Assembly: GCA_947179155.2 (NCBI GenBank)
Contig: OX359283.1
Location: forward strand, 7,786,764 to 7,850,763
Length of the DNA stretch: 64,000 nt
Direction: 5' to 3'
From: Hedera helix
Taxonomy: Eukaryota > Streptophyta > Magnoliopsida > Apiales > Araliaceae
Position numbers and translations under genes: made by a program
In this document: one piece after another, positions 23,767 to 34,800 of the stretch
Numbering within the stretch: position 1 is the first letter of the stretch
Layout of the letters: every line of letters starts with the position of its first letter
The notes under the pieces: generated by a model
What the model was told of the DNA's origin: nothing
Seen by the model: the letters and a program-made list of their open reading frames with translations, nothing else
The model's database searches: none

Positions 23767-25728
23767 ATGGATCCTGATGCTCCCAGTGGTTCCTCAGTGC
23801 CCCGGGTTGCTGGTGTCCACCGTCGTAGAGCGGCTGCCTCGGTTCCCGCTCCAGTTCTGACTCGCCATTCCCGTAGACTGGTAGAGTCCATTATTCGCCC
23901 CGCTCTCCCTGATGTTGATGAGGATGCCCCAACTGAGGCGGAGGCGGGCCCTTCTGGCACAGCGGCTCCTCCCCCCACGCGTCGGACCTTACCGGGGGCC
24001 CGTGCCAGGATACCGGATCTGCTTGGTCCTGATCTCAGCCGTCATCCCTCTGCCTACCTTGCAGCTAACGAGGTATATCCATCGTCTAAGTTCACTCAAA
24101 TCCGTATAGTTACTCTGCCTGACTTTTGATGGCTGTCACAGGTTCCTGAATTTACCCAACCTCGTGGTAACTGGTTCAGCATCTATCCTCTCTACCATGC
24201 GCTGCATCCCGATTACAGGGGAATGGTGGATTCATGGGGGTTCAGACATTTCTTTACCATTGCCCCTCGCCGATGTCCGTGGGGCTACATGAGGGCCTTA
24301 TCCGAGCGCTGGTTTCACCAGACACAGTCTCTTCATCTTCTGGATTGTGAGCTGCTGTTAACCCCACTAGACTGGCGTTATATCACCGGGGTGGAGTTCT
24401 CTGGACCCCGGGTTCCCTTGGAGTCAGACATCACCCCCGCTGCTGTTCGATCATTGTTGGGTTTTACTCCTCAGGAGAAAGTCTTTAAATCCCGCAGCAT
24501 CCGATCTGGGGCATTGGCCGTGGATGCCATTGGAGGGGTCCTTTCTGAGCCATTTCCCGCGGACCGATCCACTCGTGACTTCCTGCTTCGGCGCTTATTT
24601 TTGACCATCATGAGGGGCTGTTTTCTGGGGAACAATTCCTCGACCGTTCATTTCAGTATCGTTGGAGCTACCCGGGATGTGGATCGGATCGGGGATTATG
24701 ATTGGGGCTCCTTCACATTCGCTTACTTCCTTCATGGTCTTCGCCTTCGCTCAGAGGGGCAGACTGATGCTTGGCTGGGGTTTTATCCCTTTTTGCTGGT
24801 AAGTCATACTCATTGTGCCGCTTTTCATTTTGTTTCATTCCTTTGTCGTCCCTGGTATTTATGTCCCTTCTTCCTTGTTTGTCAGTTCTGGGCTTATGAG
24901 CGTCTGCCCTGCTTGCGGCCAGTTACTACCCTCGGTCCGGAGACTTATCCCAGGGGTCGTCGATGGCACCATAGCACTCTTGCGGAGACCCCCGTGTCGG
25001 ATAGCTTTGCTCATTGTCGGCTGCAGTTAGAGCTGATCTCGTCCGCGGATGTGACCTGGGTTCCCTACACGGCGGATCACTTGGCGGCTGGACTAGCTGG
25101 TGGCTATGCCGCGGATCTGGAGCTGGCCTTGTCCACCCGTCGTATTCCCCTTCTGACCTATGGTGGATGGGAGTTGTATCTGGGGGAGCGTGCCATCCGA
25201 TGTGTGACTGGGGAGGCTCGTATCCCCTTCGCCCCTCCCTCACAGAGATTTTGGTTCGCGGATGCCCATCTTCCCGAGGCTCTGACAGCCGGGGAGGACG
25301 GATATATGCTGTCGGCCGGTCCTCATACGAGCGAGAGCTTCAGTGCCTGGTGGAGACCTCGCACTATCGGGCCTCAGACTCGTGCCACTTTCTTCCTCGG
25401 AGACCTGGTTCACGGGTCGGTGATGATGGCAGATTGGATGGAGTGTGTCCGTGTCCCCACCCATTCGGACCAGATTGCTTCCCTCACTCGGCAGGTGGAT
25501 CAGCTATCCCTTTTTGTTCGGCGCTTGGGCCGAGATCCAGAGGAGGCTTATGTCGCGGACCCGCACGGATCTGACTTTGGCGCGGGCCCCGGCCCATCGG
25601 AGGCCCCAATTCCGTTTTATTCCTGCCCAGACCTGAACTGTGAGGGTGAAGCTTCCCTTCCCCCGGATTTGCCTGCAGATCAGTTTGAGGATGATGCCTT
25701 CATTGACGGCATAGAGCTTACTGATTAG
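23767..25728 (+). CDS. Plant Mobile Domain (PMD) protein, three coding exons, antisense to Tat-1 pol
   Basis: Coding exons are 23767-24072, 24142-24798 and 24886-25728, giving 601 residues. Introns of 69 and 87 bp have GT/AG ends (GAG before GTATAT; CACAG before GTTCCT; CTG before GTAAGT; GTCAG before TTCTGG) and both junctions are phase 0. The second intron has no in-frame stop, so the frame also stays open if it is retained. The N-terminus (1-100) is rich in Arg, Ala and Pro. The PMD core spans about 155-340: ERWFHQTQSLHLL, YDWGSFTFAYFLHGL (near 290) and FWAYERLP across the second splice. A short coiled-coil-like segment (IASLTRQVDQLSLFVRRLG) and an acidic tail follow. PMD proteins include Arabidopsis MAIN and MAIL1, which act in silencing and genome stability; the domain is often carried by transposons. 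What it does here is unknown. It is far more GC-rich than its surroundings. Confidence 0.8.
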
Positions 25729-25883
25729 ATTTGGATAGGCTAGGACCTCTGTATTTAGACCTGTTCGTTTTATTATCATTTCTCATTTCATGGATTATGT
25801 ACAGACTCATTTTATTTTATGCACAATCATTTACTTTTGATGATTCATTCATTCCATTATAGCTTGTATGATGTATGATTTGT

Positions 25884-25894
25884 TATATATAAGG
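25884..25894 (+). promoter_or_regulatory. TATA box of the DUF7745 gene
   Basis: TATATATAAGG lies 43 bases before the ATG at 25937, leaving room for a start site near 25918. The 25729-25883 stretch between the two antisense genes is T-rich and would contain the PMD gene's polyadenylation region. A CTTTTACAG just before the ATG could also act as a splice acceptor. Confidence 0.5.
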
Positions 25895-25936
25895 AAAAAT
25901 TGACCCCTGTATAGTCTTTTGATACCGCTTTTACAG

Positions 25937-27523
25937 ATGTCATCCCTGGACGTGGTTCGCGTGGACCCTCGCGCCCCCTCAGGGATTATTGGCAGGCTCT
26001 TCTTGTGGCTGGATAGTTTGCTACCCTCCGACCGAATCATCGCAGAGGGTCTTTTGGGACACTCCTTGGCTCTACTGTCATTTCAGGTGCCGCCGGGCTT
26101 TGTTGATGGCATTCTCAGTTGTTGGATCCCGGACCGACAGGTTTTTAGGTTTAGGCTGGAGTATCTGACTCCCACTCTTGAGGAGTATGCTCGCTTCACC
26201 GGTTTATCAGTGGATGGTCCCTGTGCACGGGTTACCTCGGGCCATATGCGCCGCCAGTTTCTGACTTTCACAGGCTTGCGGAGGACAGCTCTGCTATCCG
26301 TGACCTCCTCGAGCCACCTTGTTCCTCTATCCTTCCTGGTTGACAGATTTGGCTCGGTGGATAGCTTCTCTCGGTTTTTCAGTGATTTTTCAGTATCTGA
26401 GGAGCGCTGGGGCGCTTTGAGAGTGGATGTTTTGATGGCTTGTGTCGTATCAGTTCTGTACATGCCTGCAGGGGATGACCTTATGGATATGCGGGTTATT
26501 GTGGCGGTTCAAGCCCTTCAGGAGGATCATACTATCCTTCCCATGATACTTGCCGAGACTTACCTATCTGCCTCGTATTGCCATTCCTTTTCTGGTCACA
26601 CATTCAGGGGAAGCTCCATTTTGTTGTATGTATGGTTCATGAGCCATCTCAGACCTATCGGACAGTTTCGTCGGCATGGGTTTTGTTTCAGCCACAGCTT
26701 GGCCATGCAGTTCTCATTCCGTCCCCGGCGATGCACGGATACAGCTTCCTGGAGGGAGTTCTTATCGGCCATTGAGGAGCCTTTCCATCTTCTGATCTAT
26801 TCGGGCTATTGCTCCTTCCAGAGTTTCTTGACTCATGTGCCACCTTTCGATTTCCTCCCTCTTCTTGGCTTGAGAGGGGTGACGACTTATCATCCCTTAG
26901 CTGTCATGGGGCAGTTTGACCATATGCAGGATCTCCATCTCTTTGCGGGAGCAGCTGATTACCGATTTCTCATATCGCCTCAGACGGAGAGGGAGCTGCT
27001 GAGGGTATACGATCTTTGGTCACACAGGGTCTCGGCCGAGTTTGGGGACAGTCACCCCGGTCAGACACCCGATTATCTGTTATGGTTGCACGGGGATTCT
27101 GAGATTGCCGACTTTGACCCGATCGGGGTATTGGATGGTTCCCGAGGACTTTTTTCAGGTGAGACTAGTTCAGGTGCGATCATTTCTCCGGAGGTTTCAG
27201 GATTATCGCCCAGATCTGGTATTGAGGAGGTTTCCACTTCGGTACATGCCCATTCCTTTGACTTGACTGATCGGATCCAGAGATTGATGATTGAGGGTAC
27301 CCGGCTCCGGTTCGTTTTGAGTGCTACTGAGACTGAGAGGGATACCGCCTATGCGGAGCGGGATGCTGCTGTACTAGCCCGGGATGCCGCCCTTTCTGCT
27401 AGAGATAACATCGTAGAGCAGGCCCAAGTCATCATGGAGGGCCATTCCACGACTGTTACCAGTGCTGCTGCTCTTTTGACTCGGATTGACATGATCGGAC
27501 AGCAGATTGCGGATGAGCCGTAG
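25937..27523 (+). CDS. DUF7745-type protein, antisense to Tat-1 pol
   Basis: A 528-residue uninterrupted ORF. I chose ATG 25937 (MSSLDVVRVDP), since the frame opens slightly earlier only through non-ATG codons. Hallmarks I associate with DUF7745 are present in order: IPDRQVFRFRLEYLTPTLEEY (residues about 63-85), the ALRVDVLMACVVSVLYMPAG block (about 155-180), LPMILAETYLSASY and LLYVWFMSHL (about 235). The C-terminal third has a coiled-coil-like repeat (ETERDTAYAERDAAVLARDA). No catalytic motif, signal peptide or membrane span is visible. The family is plant-specific, uncharacterised, and often found near retrotransposons. It is convergent with pol (stop at 28177). The gene is GC-rich like its PMD neighbour. 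Function unknown. Confidence 0.8.
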   Translation: MSSLDVVRVDPRAPSGIIGRLFLWLDSLLPSDRIIAEGLLGHSLALLSFQVPPGFVDGILSCWIPDRQVFRFRLEYLTPTLEEYARFTGLSVDGPCARVTSGHMRRQFLTFTGLRRTALLSVTSSSHLVPLSFLVDRFGSVDSFSRFFSDFSVSEERWGALRVDVLMACVVSVLYMPAGDDLMDMRVIVAVQALQEDHTILPMILAETYLSASYCHSFSGHTFRGSSILLYVWFMSHLRPIGQFRRHGFCFSHSLAMQFSFRPRRCTDTASWREFLSAIEEPFHLLIYSGYCSFQSFLTHVPPFDFLPLLGLRGVTTYHPLAVMGQFDHMQDLHLFAGAADYRFLISPQTERELLRVYDLWSHRVSAEFGDSHPGQTPDYLLWLHGDSEIADFDPIGVLDGSRGLFSGETSSGAIISPEVSGLSPRSGIEEVSTSVHAHSFDLTDRIQRLMIEGTRLRFVLSATETERDTAYAERDAAVLARDAALSARDNIVEQAQVIMEGHSTTVTSAAALLTRIDMIGQQIADEP

Positions 27524-28144
27524 GTTTATGATGCCTCGACTATTCTGTCTATCCTGCTCCAGCTGGTCTCTGACCTGTAGATGATTTTATTTCCTGCACG
27601 GACTATGTCAGTTTCATCACTTTTATTTAAAAGACAGACTTGTAATCAAAATGTTTTGTATATATAGAGAAATATTTGTGGTTTTAGTCATTTCCCTTTT
27701 TGATGCATCGTCGCCCTTCATTGGATCCTCATTTTATCCAGCCGATTATGATTTCGATATATTGCCTTATTTCTTTCCTCAAGTCTTGATTGGAACTCCA
27801 CAGATATTGTCGCGTGCCCCCTTTGATTTCATCGAAGTGAGTCTTGGACTTTGGGCTAATTATGTGGCTAGGTTTGGGTAAGTTTTGGAGTGTATAGGAT
27901 TTCGGGATTTTCTGGAAGTGGTTTTGGTATAGGGACAAGGTTTATTATTTTGGTATAGAACGGACCGGGCCATGACGGCTGAATGTATTTGTCCAAAGTA
28001 AGGTTTCGGGTTTTCTGGAAATGGGTTTGGTATATGGACAAGATTTATTATTTTGTATAGAACGGACCGTGCCAGGATGGCTGCCTACGTACTCCCACAA
28101 GGTCGGGAGATCAGGTCCTACGTAGTTCGAATTACAAGGGAGAT

Positions 28145-28146
<2 letters not shown>
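27524..28146. other. Convergent 3' region between DUF7745 gene and pol
   Basis: No supported ORF. It contains two imperfect copies (about 27903-27985 and 28009-28080) of a block with TTTTCTGGAA, GGACAAG, TTTATTATTTT and TATAGAACGGACCG. A segment at 28077-28130 (GGCTGCCTACGTACTCCC) resembles one I have seen near the pol end of other Tat/Ogre elements. Transcripts from both strands should end in or cross this region, so antisense overlap is possible. Confidence 0.5.

Positions 28147-28178
<32 letters not shown>
28147..28178. repeat. A32 tract abutting the pol stop codon
   Basis: Thirty-two T on the + strand, that is A on the pol coding strand. The last two bases are part of the pol stop codon TAA (28179-28177). 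Confidence 0.95.
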
Positions 28179-28181
<3 letters not shown>

Positions 28182-29784
28182 CGTAGAACCGTTTCACAGA
28201 GTCAGAGTTCAGGGGCTGCGGGAATACCTCGCCATCCATTTCTTGTAGGATAAGGGCCCCTCCATATAGGACTTTCTTGATCACAAAGGGTCCTTCCCAA
28301 TTTGGAGCGAATTTCCCTTTGGCTTCATCTTGACAGGGCATGACCCTCTTTAGCACTAAATCATTTTCCTTGAACTTTCGGGACCGTATCTTTTTGTCGT
28401 ACGATCGAGAGATGCGTTGCTGATACAACTGACCGTGCAATATAGCCGCCACCCTTCTTTCATCTATTAAGGCTAACTGGTCGTATCGACTTTGTATCCA
28501 ATCCTCCTCGTCAATCCGAGCATCAAGCAAAATTCGGAGGGATGCCATCTCCATCTCTACTGGCAAAACGGCCTCCATCCCATATACCAAGGCGTAAGGG
28601 GTTGCCCCTGTAGATGTACGAACTGATGTCCGATATGCACACAGTGTGAGGGGTAGCAAGTCCGGCCATCCCCGATGATTGGCAGACATTCTCGCCATAA
28701 TTCTCTTTATATTCTTGTTCGCCGCTTCCACGGCCCCATTCATTTTGGGCCGGTAAATGACAGAATTGAGATGCTTGATCTTGAATTGGGCGCACAACTC
28801 CTTCATAAGGGCATTGTTCAGATTCTTGGCATTGTCGGACACCAAGATTTCAGGCTGTCCGTATCGGCAAATCACATTGTTCCTGATGAAACTGACTATA
28901 ACTTCCTGCGTTACTTTGGGGAAAGAAGCTGCCTCCACCCATTTAGTGAAATAGTCGATCATGACGAAAATGAACCGGTGGCCGTTGCTCGCTTTGGGCT
29001 CCACGGGCCCGATAACATCCATACCCCACATGGAGAACGGCCAAGGGGAAGTCATACAATGTAGTTCATTAGGAGGCGCATGCATCACATTACCGTGTGC
29101 TTGGCATTGGAAACATCGCTTGACATGATCGTCACAGTCAGCCTTAAGTGATAGCCAGTAATGCCAGGTTCTCAGAATTTTCTTGGCCAACATTGGTCCA
29201 CTCATATGCGGCCCACATACTCCACCGTGCACTTCGCCCATGATTTTCTGTGCTTGAGTCTCGTCCACACATCGCAATAATCCCAAGCCTACATCCCTCT
29301 TATACAGGGAGTCTCCGCTTAAATAGAATTTCATCGCCATCTTCTGGATTCTCTGCCTTTCCGTTCGGTTCGCCTGGTCGGGGAGTGATCTATCCCTCAA
29401 GTATTTCTGAATGTCATGATACCAGGGCTGATTTGGTTGAGCCACATCTTCTGACAACTCCGATATGTATTCTTCGTAAGCGGGGGCACTTTGTACTGTT
29501 ATTTCAATCTGTGGGGTGGCTTTGCCTTTGAGTACGTGGACTAACGAAGCCAGGGTAGCCAATGCATCGGCGAAGTCATTCCGCCCCCGGGGAATGTGTC
29601 GGAAAGCTATATCTTCAAATTCTTGCATCAGTCGGACTACACACCGGTGGTACGGGAGTAACCGAAGCTCCTTAGTGCCATACTCCCCAGTCGCCTGTCT
29701 GATTACCAATTCTGAATCTCCGAACACGACTAATCTTTTCACTCCCATATTGCGGGCGAATCTCAGTCCCAATATACATCCTTC
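28177..29784 (-). CDS. Tat-1 pol, C-terminal part: rest of archaeal-type RNase H plus integrase
   Basis: In the same frame as the upstream part, separated only by the nonsense codon at 29787-29785. It opens EGCILGLRFARNMGVKRL and VVFGDSELVIRQ, the second half of a plant-type RNase H, with HIPRGRNDFADALA completing the fold. Integrase follows: HHCC zinc region (HGGVCGPHMSG, CFQCQAHG), and the DDE core with Asp in MDVIGPV, Asp in VSDNAKNL and Glu in NGAVEAANKN, all preserved. A C-terminal WEGPFVIKKV GPY/F-like motif is present and there is no chromodomain. The ORF ends at 28177. It would cut and insert the cDNA; without readthrough of the stop it is not made as part of the polyprotein. Confidence 0.9.
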
Positions 29785-31651
29785 CTATTCAGCCGTATTG
29801 TTCGAGTTACTGAACTTTAATTTGGTGAGGACAGGGTATTGCTCGCCCGTAATGGAGACCAGGACCGCTCCAGCTCCAGCCCCTTCAGCATTCATGGCAC
29901 CGTCAAAATACATCTTCCAAAATTGCCCTTCGTCATCACACCTCGCTTGTTGGACCCACAGTATGTCTTCACCCGGTAGGAAAGTCTCTAAAGGCTCCAT
30001 CCCCCCTGTCGGCATCTCTGATAACTGATCTGCAATTCCCTGCCCTTTCATGGCCTTCTGGGTAACATACAGGATGTCGAATTGCTGGAGGATTAACTGC
30101 CACCTTGACAATCGACAATTCAGCATTGGTCTCTCAAATATATATTTCAAGGGGTCGATCCGCGAGATCAAATAGGTAGTGTGTCCATGGAGGTAATGCT
30201 GTAACCTCATAGCAGCCCAGGCCAAGGCGTAACATGTTCTCTCGATCGGTGTGTAATTCTGTTCACAGCTGCTGAATCTCTTGCTGAGGTAATAAATGGC
30301 ATGCTCCTTACCGGATTCACTCTTCTGCCCCAGCATACAACCCATCGCCATATCATTCACGGATATATACAGGAAAAGGGGAATCCCGTCCTTTGGCGGT
30401 ACCAGCACTGGCGATTCTGTTAATTGTTTCTTAATAGTCTGAAAGGCCTTTTGGCATTGACTGTTCCACTTTCGGGAGGCATCTTTCCTTAACAGTTTGA
30501 AGATTGGTTCGCAGGTGGTGGTCAGATGGGATATGAACCGACTGATGAAATTTATCCTCCCCAAAAATCCCCTTATCTCTTTCTCTGTACGGGGAGCTGG
30601 CATATCCACAATAGCCCTGATCTTAGCCGGATTCAGTTCGATACCTCGATTGCTCACCAAGAATCCAAGGAGCCTACCTGACTGAACCCCGAAGGCACAT
30701 TTGGCTGGATTGAGCTTCAAATTATACTTCCTGAGCCGCTCAAATAGCTTCTTAAGGTGAGTCACATGGTCAGATTCCGCCTTCGATTTCACAATGATGT
30801 CATCCACGTAAACCTCTATCTCTTTGTGCATCATGTCGTGAAATAGGGCCATCATGGCCCTCTGATAAGTGGCTCCTGCATTTGTGAGGCCGAAAGCAAG
30901 TCGTCTATAACAGAATGTGCCCCAGGGGGTGATGAAGGCAGTCTTTTCTCGATCCTCTTCCGCCACCATTATCTGGTGATACCCCGCGAAACAATCGACA
31001 AACGAATACATTTTATACTGAGCTGTGTTATCCACCAAAATGTGTATGAAAGGCACTGGGAAGTTATCCTTAAGACTGGCCTTGTTCAGATCTCTATAAT
31101 CCACGCACACTCTCACCTTTCCTCCAGGCTTTGCCACGGGGACTATATTGGAAAGCCATTCTGGGTAAGTAGACACCATGATGATCCCAGCCTTGAATTG
31201 CTTGACTATCTCTTCCTTCACTTTTAAGCTCCATTCCGGTTTTAACTTTCTCAACTTTTGCTTAACTGGCCTGAAACCCTCCTTGATAGGCAATCGATGT
31301 ACCACAATATCCGTGGACAAACCGACCATGTCTTCGTGTGACCAAGCAAACACATCCTCATATTGGCTCAAAAGTTCAGTTATCTCTGTTTTCTGGTCTG
31401 AAGTCAAGTCTGCCCTAATTTTTAGCTCTTTGGGGTTTTCAAGGATTCCTATGTTGATGGTGATGGTTTGGTCTAGGTTGGGTTTGGGTTTATCCTCGAC
31501 CCACTCTTTGATCTCGTCGGGAGCGTCGTCATCATCTGCTTCGTCCTGCTCAATTCCCATCAAATCGAAATCCAGTTCTATATCAAAATCATAATCGTCT
31601 TTTAATTTTGGAAAATCGTTTGTTAGGCTAGAATGACTCAAATCGGTACAC
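29785..31651 (-). CDS. Tat-1 pol exon: reverse transcriptase and RNase H, truncated by nonsense codon
   Basis: This is exon 2 after removal of the 174-bp intron. The first codon is completed by GG from gag-pro, giving RKG then CTDLSHSS. An acidic linker leads to the RT: VFAWSHEDM, VCVDYRDLNKA, the catalytic VYVDDIIV at about 30793-30816 and LGFLVSNRGIELNPAKI. A gypsy-type RNase H with degenerate active site follows (AIYYLSKRFSSCEQNY), then an added archaeal-type RNase H beginning KMYFDGAMNAEGAG. The frame stops at TAG 29787-29785, just after NNTAE, where relatives have Tyr. Dual RNase H is a Tat-lineage trait. Confidence 0.9.
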
Positions 31652-31825
31652 CTGACATGAAACAAAAATATTTGTCATATATATAAACATTAGGTACATG
31701 ACTTCCTTTTCAATAATCATGACAAAAGTATGAAATAGACGTGCAGATACATAAACAAAAACACCGTCTTAAAAAACCCCTTGATCCCCCTACTGGACAA
31801 GATTCCTGGACACTCCTGCATTTAC
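31652..31825 (-). other. Tat/Ogre-type intron between gag-pro and pol
   Basis: On the minus strand exon AGAAAAGG precedes GTAAATGCAG (31825), and TTTGTTTCATGTCAG ends at 31652 before GTGTACC. Unspliced RNA meets TAA at 31824-31822, within the first four bases of the intron, and ends gag-pro. Splicing removes 174 bp and joins GG to G as a Gly codon, keeping frame into pol. Ogre elements are known to carry an intron at this point, which sets the ratio of Gag-Pro to Pol. Confidence 0.85.
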
Positions 31826-34800
31826 CCTTTTCTGGATATTACTGGCTGTATGGTCCAATTCCTGGGGATCACTTCGGTTTTATAGCTAGTGATAGAGGGG
31901 ATCTCTGTATCTGGCACCTCCTCTATGATTGCGGCAACTTGGCTTTGGTTTTCATTTTCACTTTCCTCGGGCACTTCTAACCCGGCCCAATTTATAAATG
32001 GCATGATCTGCTTGCCTTCCGTTATCTTCTCTTTTCCCTTTTCACTGGGGCCTGACTGCCCCGGGAGATGGCACTTTTTCTCGAACTGTTCCATAATTTC
32101 CTGTAAGAAATCCGACTGTTGGGCCACTCCCTTGACTGGGGGAACCTCCACTTTACCCTCTGCTTCAGATGCAGGCTTGATTACCCTTGGGGAGTGTTCA
32201 CTATTTGCTCTCGGTATCGGGACTCCGGTTATCCTCATGGGAACTTTCTTATGTGAGTTCTTCGGCATTATACCTCCTTGATACCCTAGCCCCGCCTTGT
32301 ATGCCTGCACTGGTACCTGGATGGGCTCTGTGATTCCTTGGCTGTGCTTGCCCAGCCCTTGCCCCGGCTGGAAGTTCATTGCCATCATTTCCCGGGCAAC
32401 GAAGGTGAGCTCGGGGGACATCTTAAGTTTTAACTCCGGGGCTCCCAACTGCTTGTACTGAGGGGTGCTGATTTCAAACGCCTGATAGCTTATTGGTTGG
32501 GTCGACTCGTCCACATGGATCACCGGCCTGCCTTTTACAGAGGGAACGGGGCAGTCAGATTCTGCGGCGATTGTTACCAAATGGCCCTCCACGATAAACT
32601 TTATTTGTTGATGCAGGGTGGAGGGAACTGCCCCGGCCATATGAATCCAGGGCCTCCCTAAGAGCATGTTGTAACTGGCCGTGATATCCAGTACTTCGAA
32701 AGAAATGTCAAAAGCATAAGGCCCGATCTCCACCGGCAGCACAATCTCTCCCACCGTGTCCTTTCTTGATCCGTCAAACGCCCTCACCACCACTTGGCTG
32801 GCCCGCAGGCGCTTAGGGTTGATTTTCATCTTCTCCAGAGTACTGTATGGGCAAATATTAAGCGCTGATCCACCATCAATCAAGACTCCGTTCATCACAT
32901 ACCCGGAGGAGATAACCGCAATGTGTAACGGCCTCCGGTGCCCCCTCCCTTCTTCGGGGATGTCGTCATCGGTGAATGATATTACATTGCTGTCCAATAG
33001 GTGGCCCACCAAGTGGCCAAATCTTTCCGTACTAATTGACTTGGGAACATGAGCCTCTTCCAGGACTTTGCTCAATATCTGATGATGATCATTTGATGCC
33101 AATGCAAGATCCAAGATTGATGTCAGGGGCGGTTGTACCTCCAGAGCCTTGACCACATCTGCCTTGCCGTGATTCATTTTCTCCCAAAACTCCAATGCCT
33201 TTTTCTCCGATAGTTTCCCGTTTTCCCTTCTCGTTTTCTCAAGAACCCTCCTGGGTAGATACAATGGATTTCCCTTAGAGCTGACTGATGCGCAACTGGC
33301 CTCCTCCTCGATTTTCCCCCCATAATTCCACGGGACAGCTTTCAGATTGATAATCGGCAATTGTGACCTGGCGGCTATGACAAGGGGTCTTGGGGCTGAT
33401 AACCGGATAGGCTCTGTTTTGGTATCTCGCATCACGCCAACTAACTTGATAGGCTCGTTTTGCGCTCCCTCCTGGGCATGGGTCATGGCAATTTCTCCCT
33501 CTATCATCCTTATGTACATTGATTTCAAGGGACCTTCTACTCCACTGATTTCCACTACGTTCACGCCTCCCCCATTGTGCTCGGGAAGAGGGTTGGCCTT
33601 TACGTTTGGGGGTTCTGGTTGCTCTACCACTATCTCTCCGCTGTCGATCATGTTCTGGATTTTATGCTTTAGTGACCAGCATTCTTGGGTGTCGTGCCCT
33701 GGGGAAGCCGAGTGGTAGGCGCATCTCTTGCTAGGGTCATATCTCTTGCTTTTCGGGTCTGATGGAGGCAATAGCTCGGTAATCTTTTTCTGGCCCACCA
33801 ACAGGGCCAGTATATGTTCCAATGAATCCCCCAATGGGGTGAACTCCCTTTCTGGTGGCTTTTCGAACTTCCTGCGCCCCTCATATCTTTGATTGTTGAA
33901 ATTTGACGGACGCGGGGCCTCACTTCTTTGCATGCGGACCGGAGGGCTGGTCATTGTTTTCCCAGATAGTCCTTGCAGTATCAGGGACACATCCTCTTCC
34001 TTTCTCTTCTGGGGTCTCCGGGATGAACTGCCGTAGTTTCCACTCTGAATTTGCTCAGCAACAGCTTCAAGAGCTGTGAAATCCCGGATCTTTCCTGATT
34101 TCAATCCCATCTCAGCCATCTCCCCATGCTTGATCATTTCCGCAAAAGGCTTCCCTATCCCTGCTATCACCCTTTCATAGTAAGGGGCCTCTTGTATATC
34201 GATGAAGGTCATTACCATCTCTGCCTCACTCATGGGTGGGTTCACTTGGGCTGCCATCCTCCTCCACCGTTGAGCATAGTCCCTGAAGGATTCACTGGTC
34301 TGTTTTCTGATTTTGGTCATCTGGTATCGATCCGGGGCCATCTGGGACTGAAAGCTGTATTGGGTTAGGAAAGTATGGGCCAGCTCCTCCCAATTGTGAA
34401 TCTTAGCATTGTCCAATCTCGCATACCACGTTCTAGCCTCCCCTGTCAGGCTTTTCTGGAACAGTTGCATTCTCAGTGATTCGTCCTCAGCATATCCCCC
34501 CAGCTCTCCGATGTATACTTTCAGATGGGTGTAAGGATCCCCTGACCCGTTATACTTTTCAAATTCGGGGAGTTTGAACTTTTCTGGATATCTGGTTCCC
34601 GGAAAGATGCAAAGGTCGGAATAGTTCACACTGCCATACGACCCAATCCCCTTCATCGCTTTGATGGCCTCTTCCATCTGCTTTATCTTCTTACTGACAC
34701 CACTGGCCACCTCGTCCTCCGGGATGATAATGACTTGCTTTGGCAGCTCTACTTTTGGAGTTTCTGGGGTCAGTACGTTCCCTTGAGATGATGGCCCCGA

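Noticed and set aside
23767..27523. A pair of ordinary host genes that Tat-1 inserted beside
   Set aside because: Both lie inside the element between polypurine tract and pol, within matched LTRs and target duplications. They were carried in with it.
28523..29531. Several + and minus ORFs of 65-129 codons over the integrase
   Set aside because: They are other-frame shadows of the intact pol frame.
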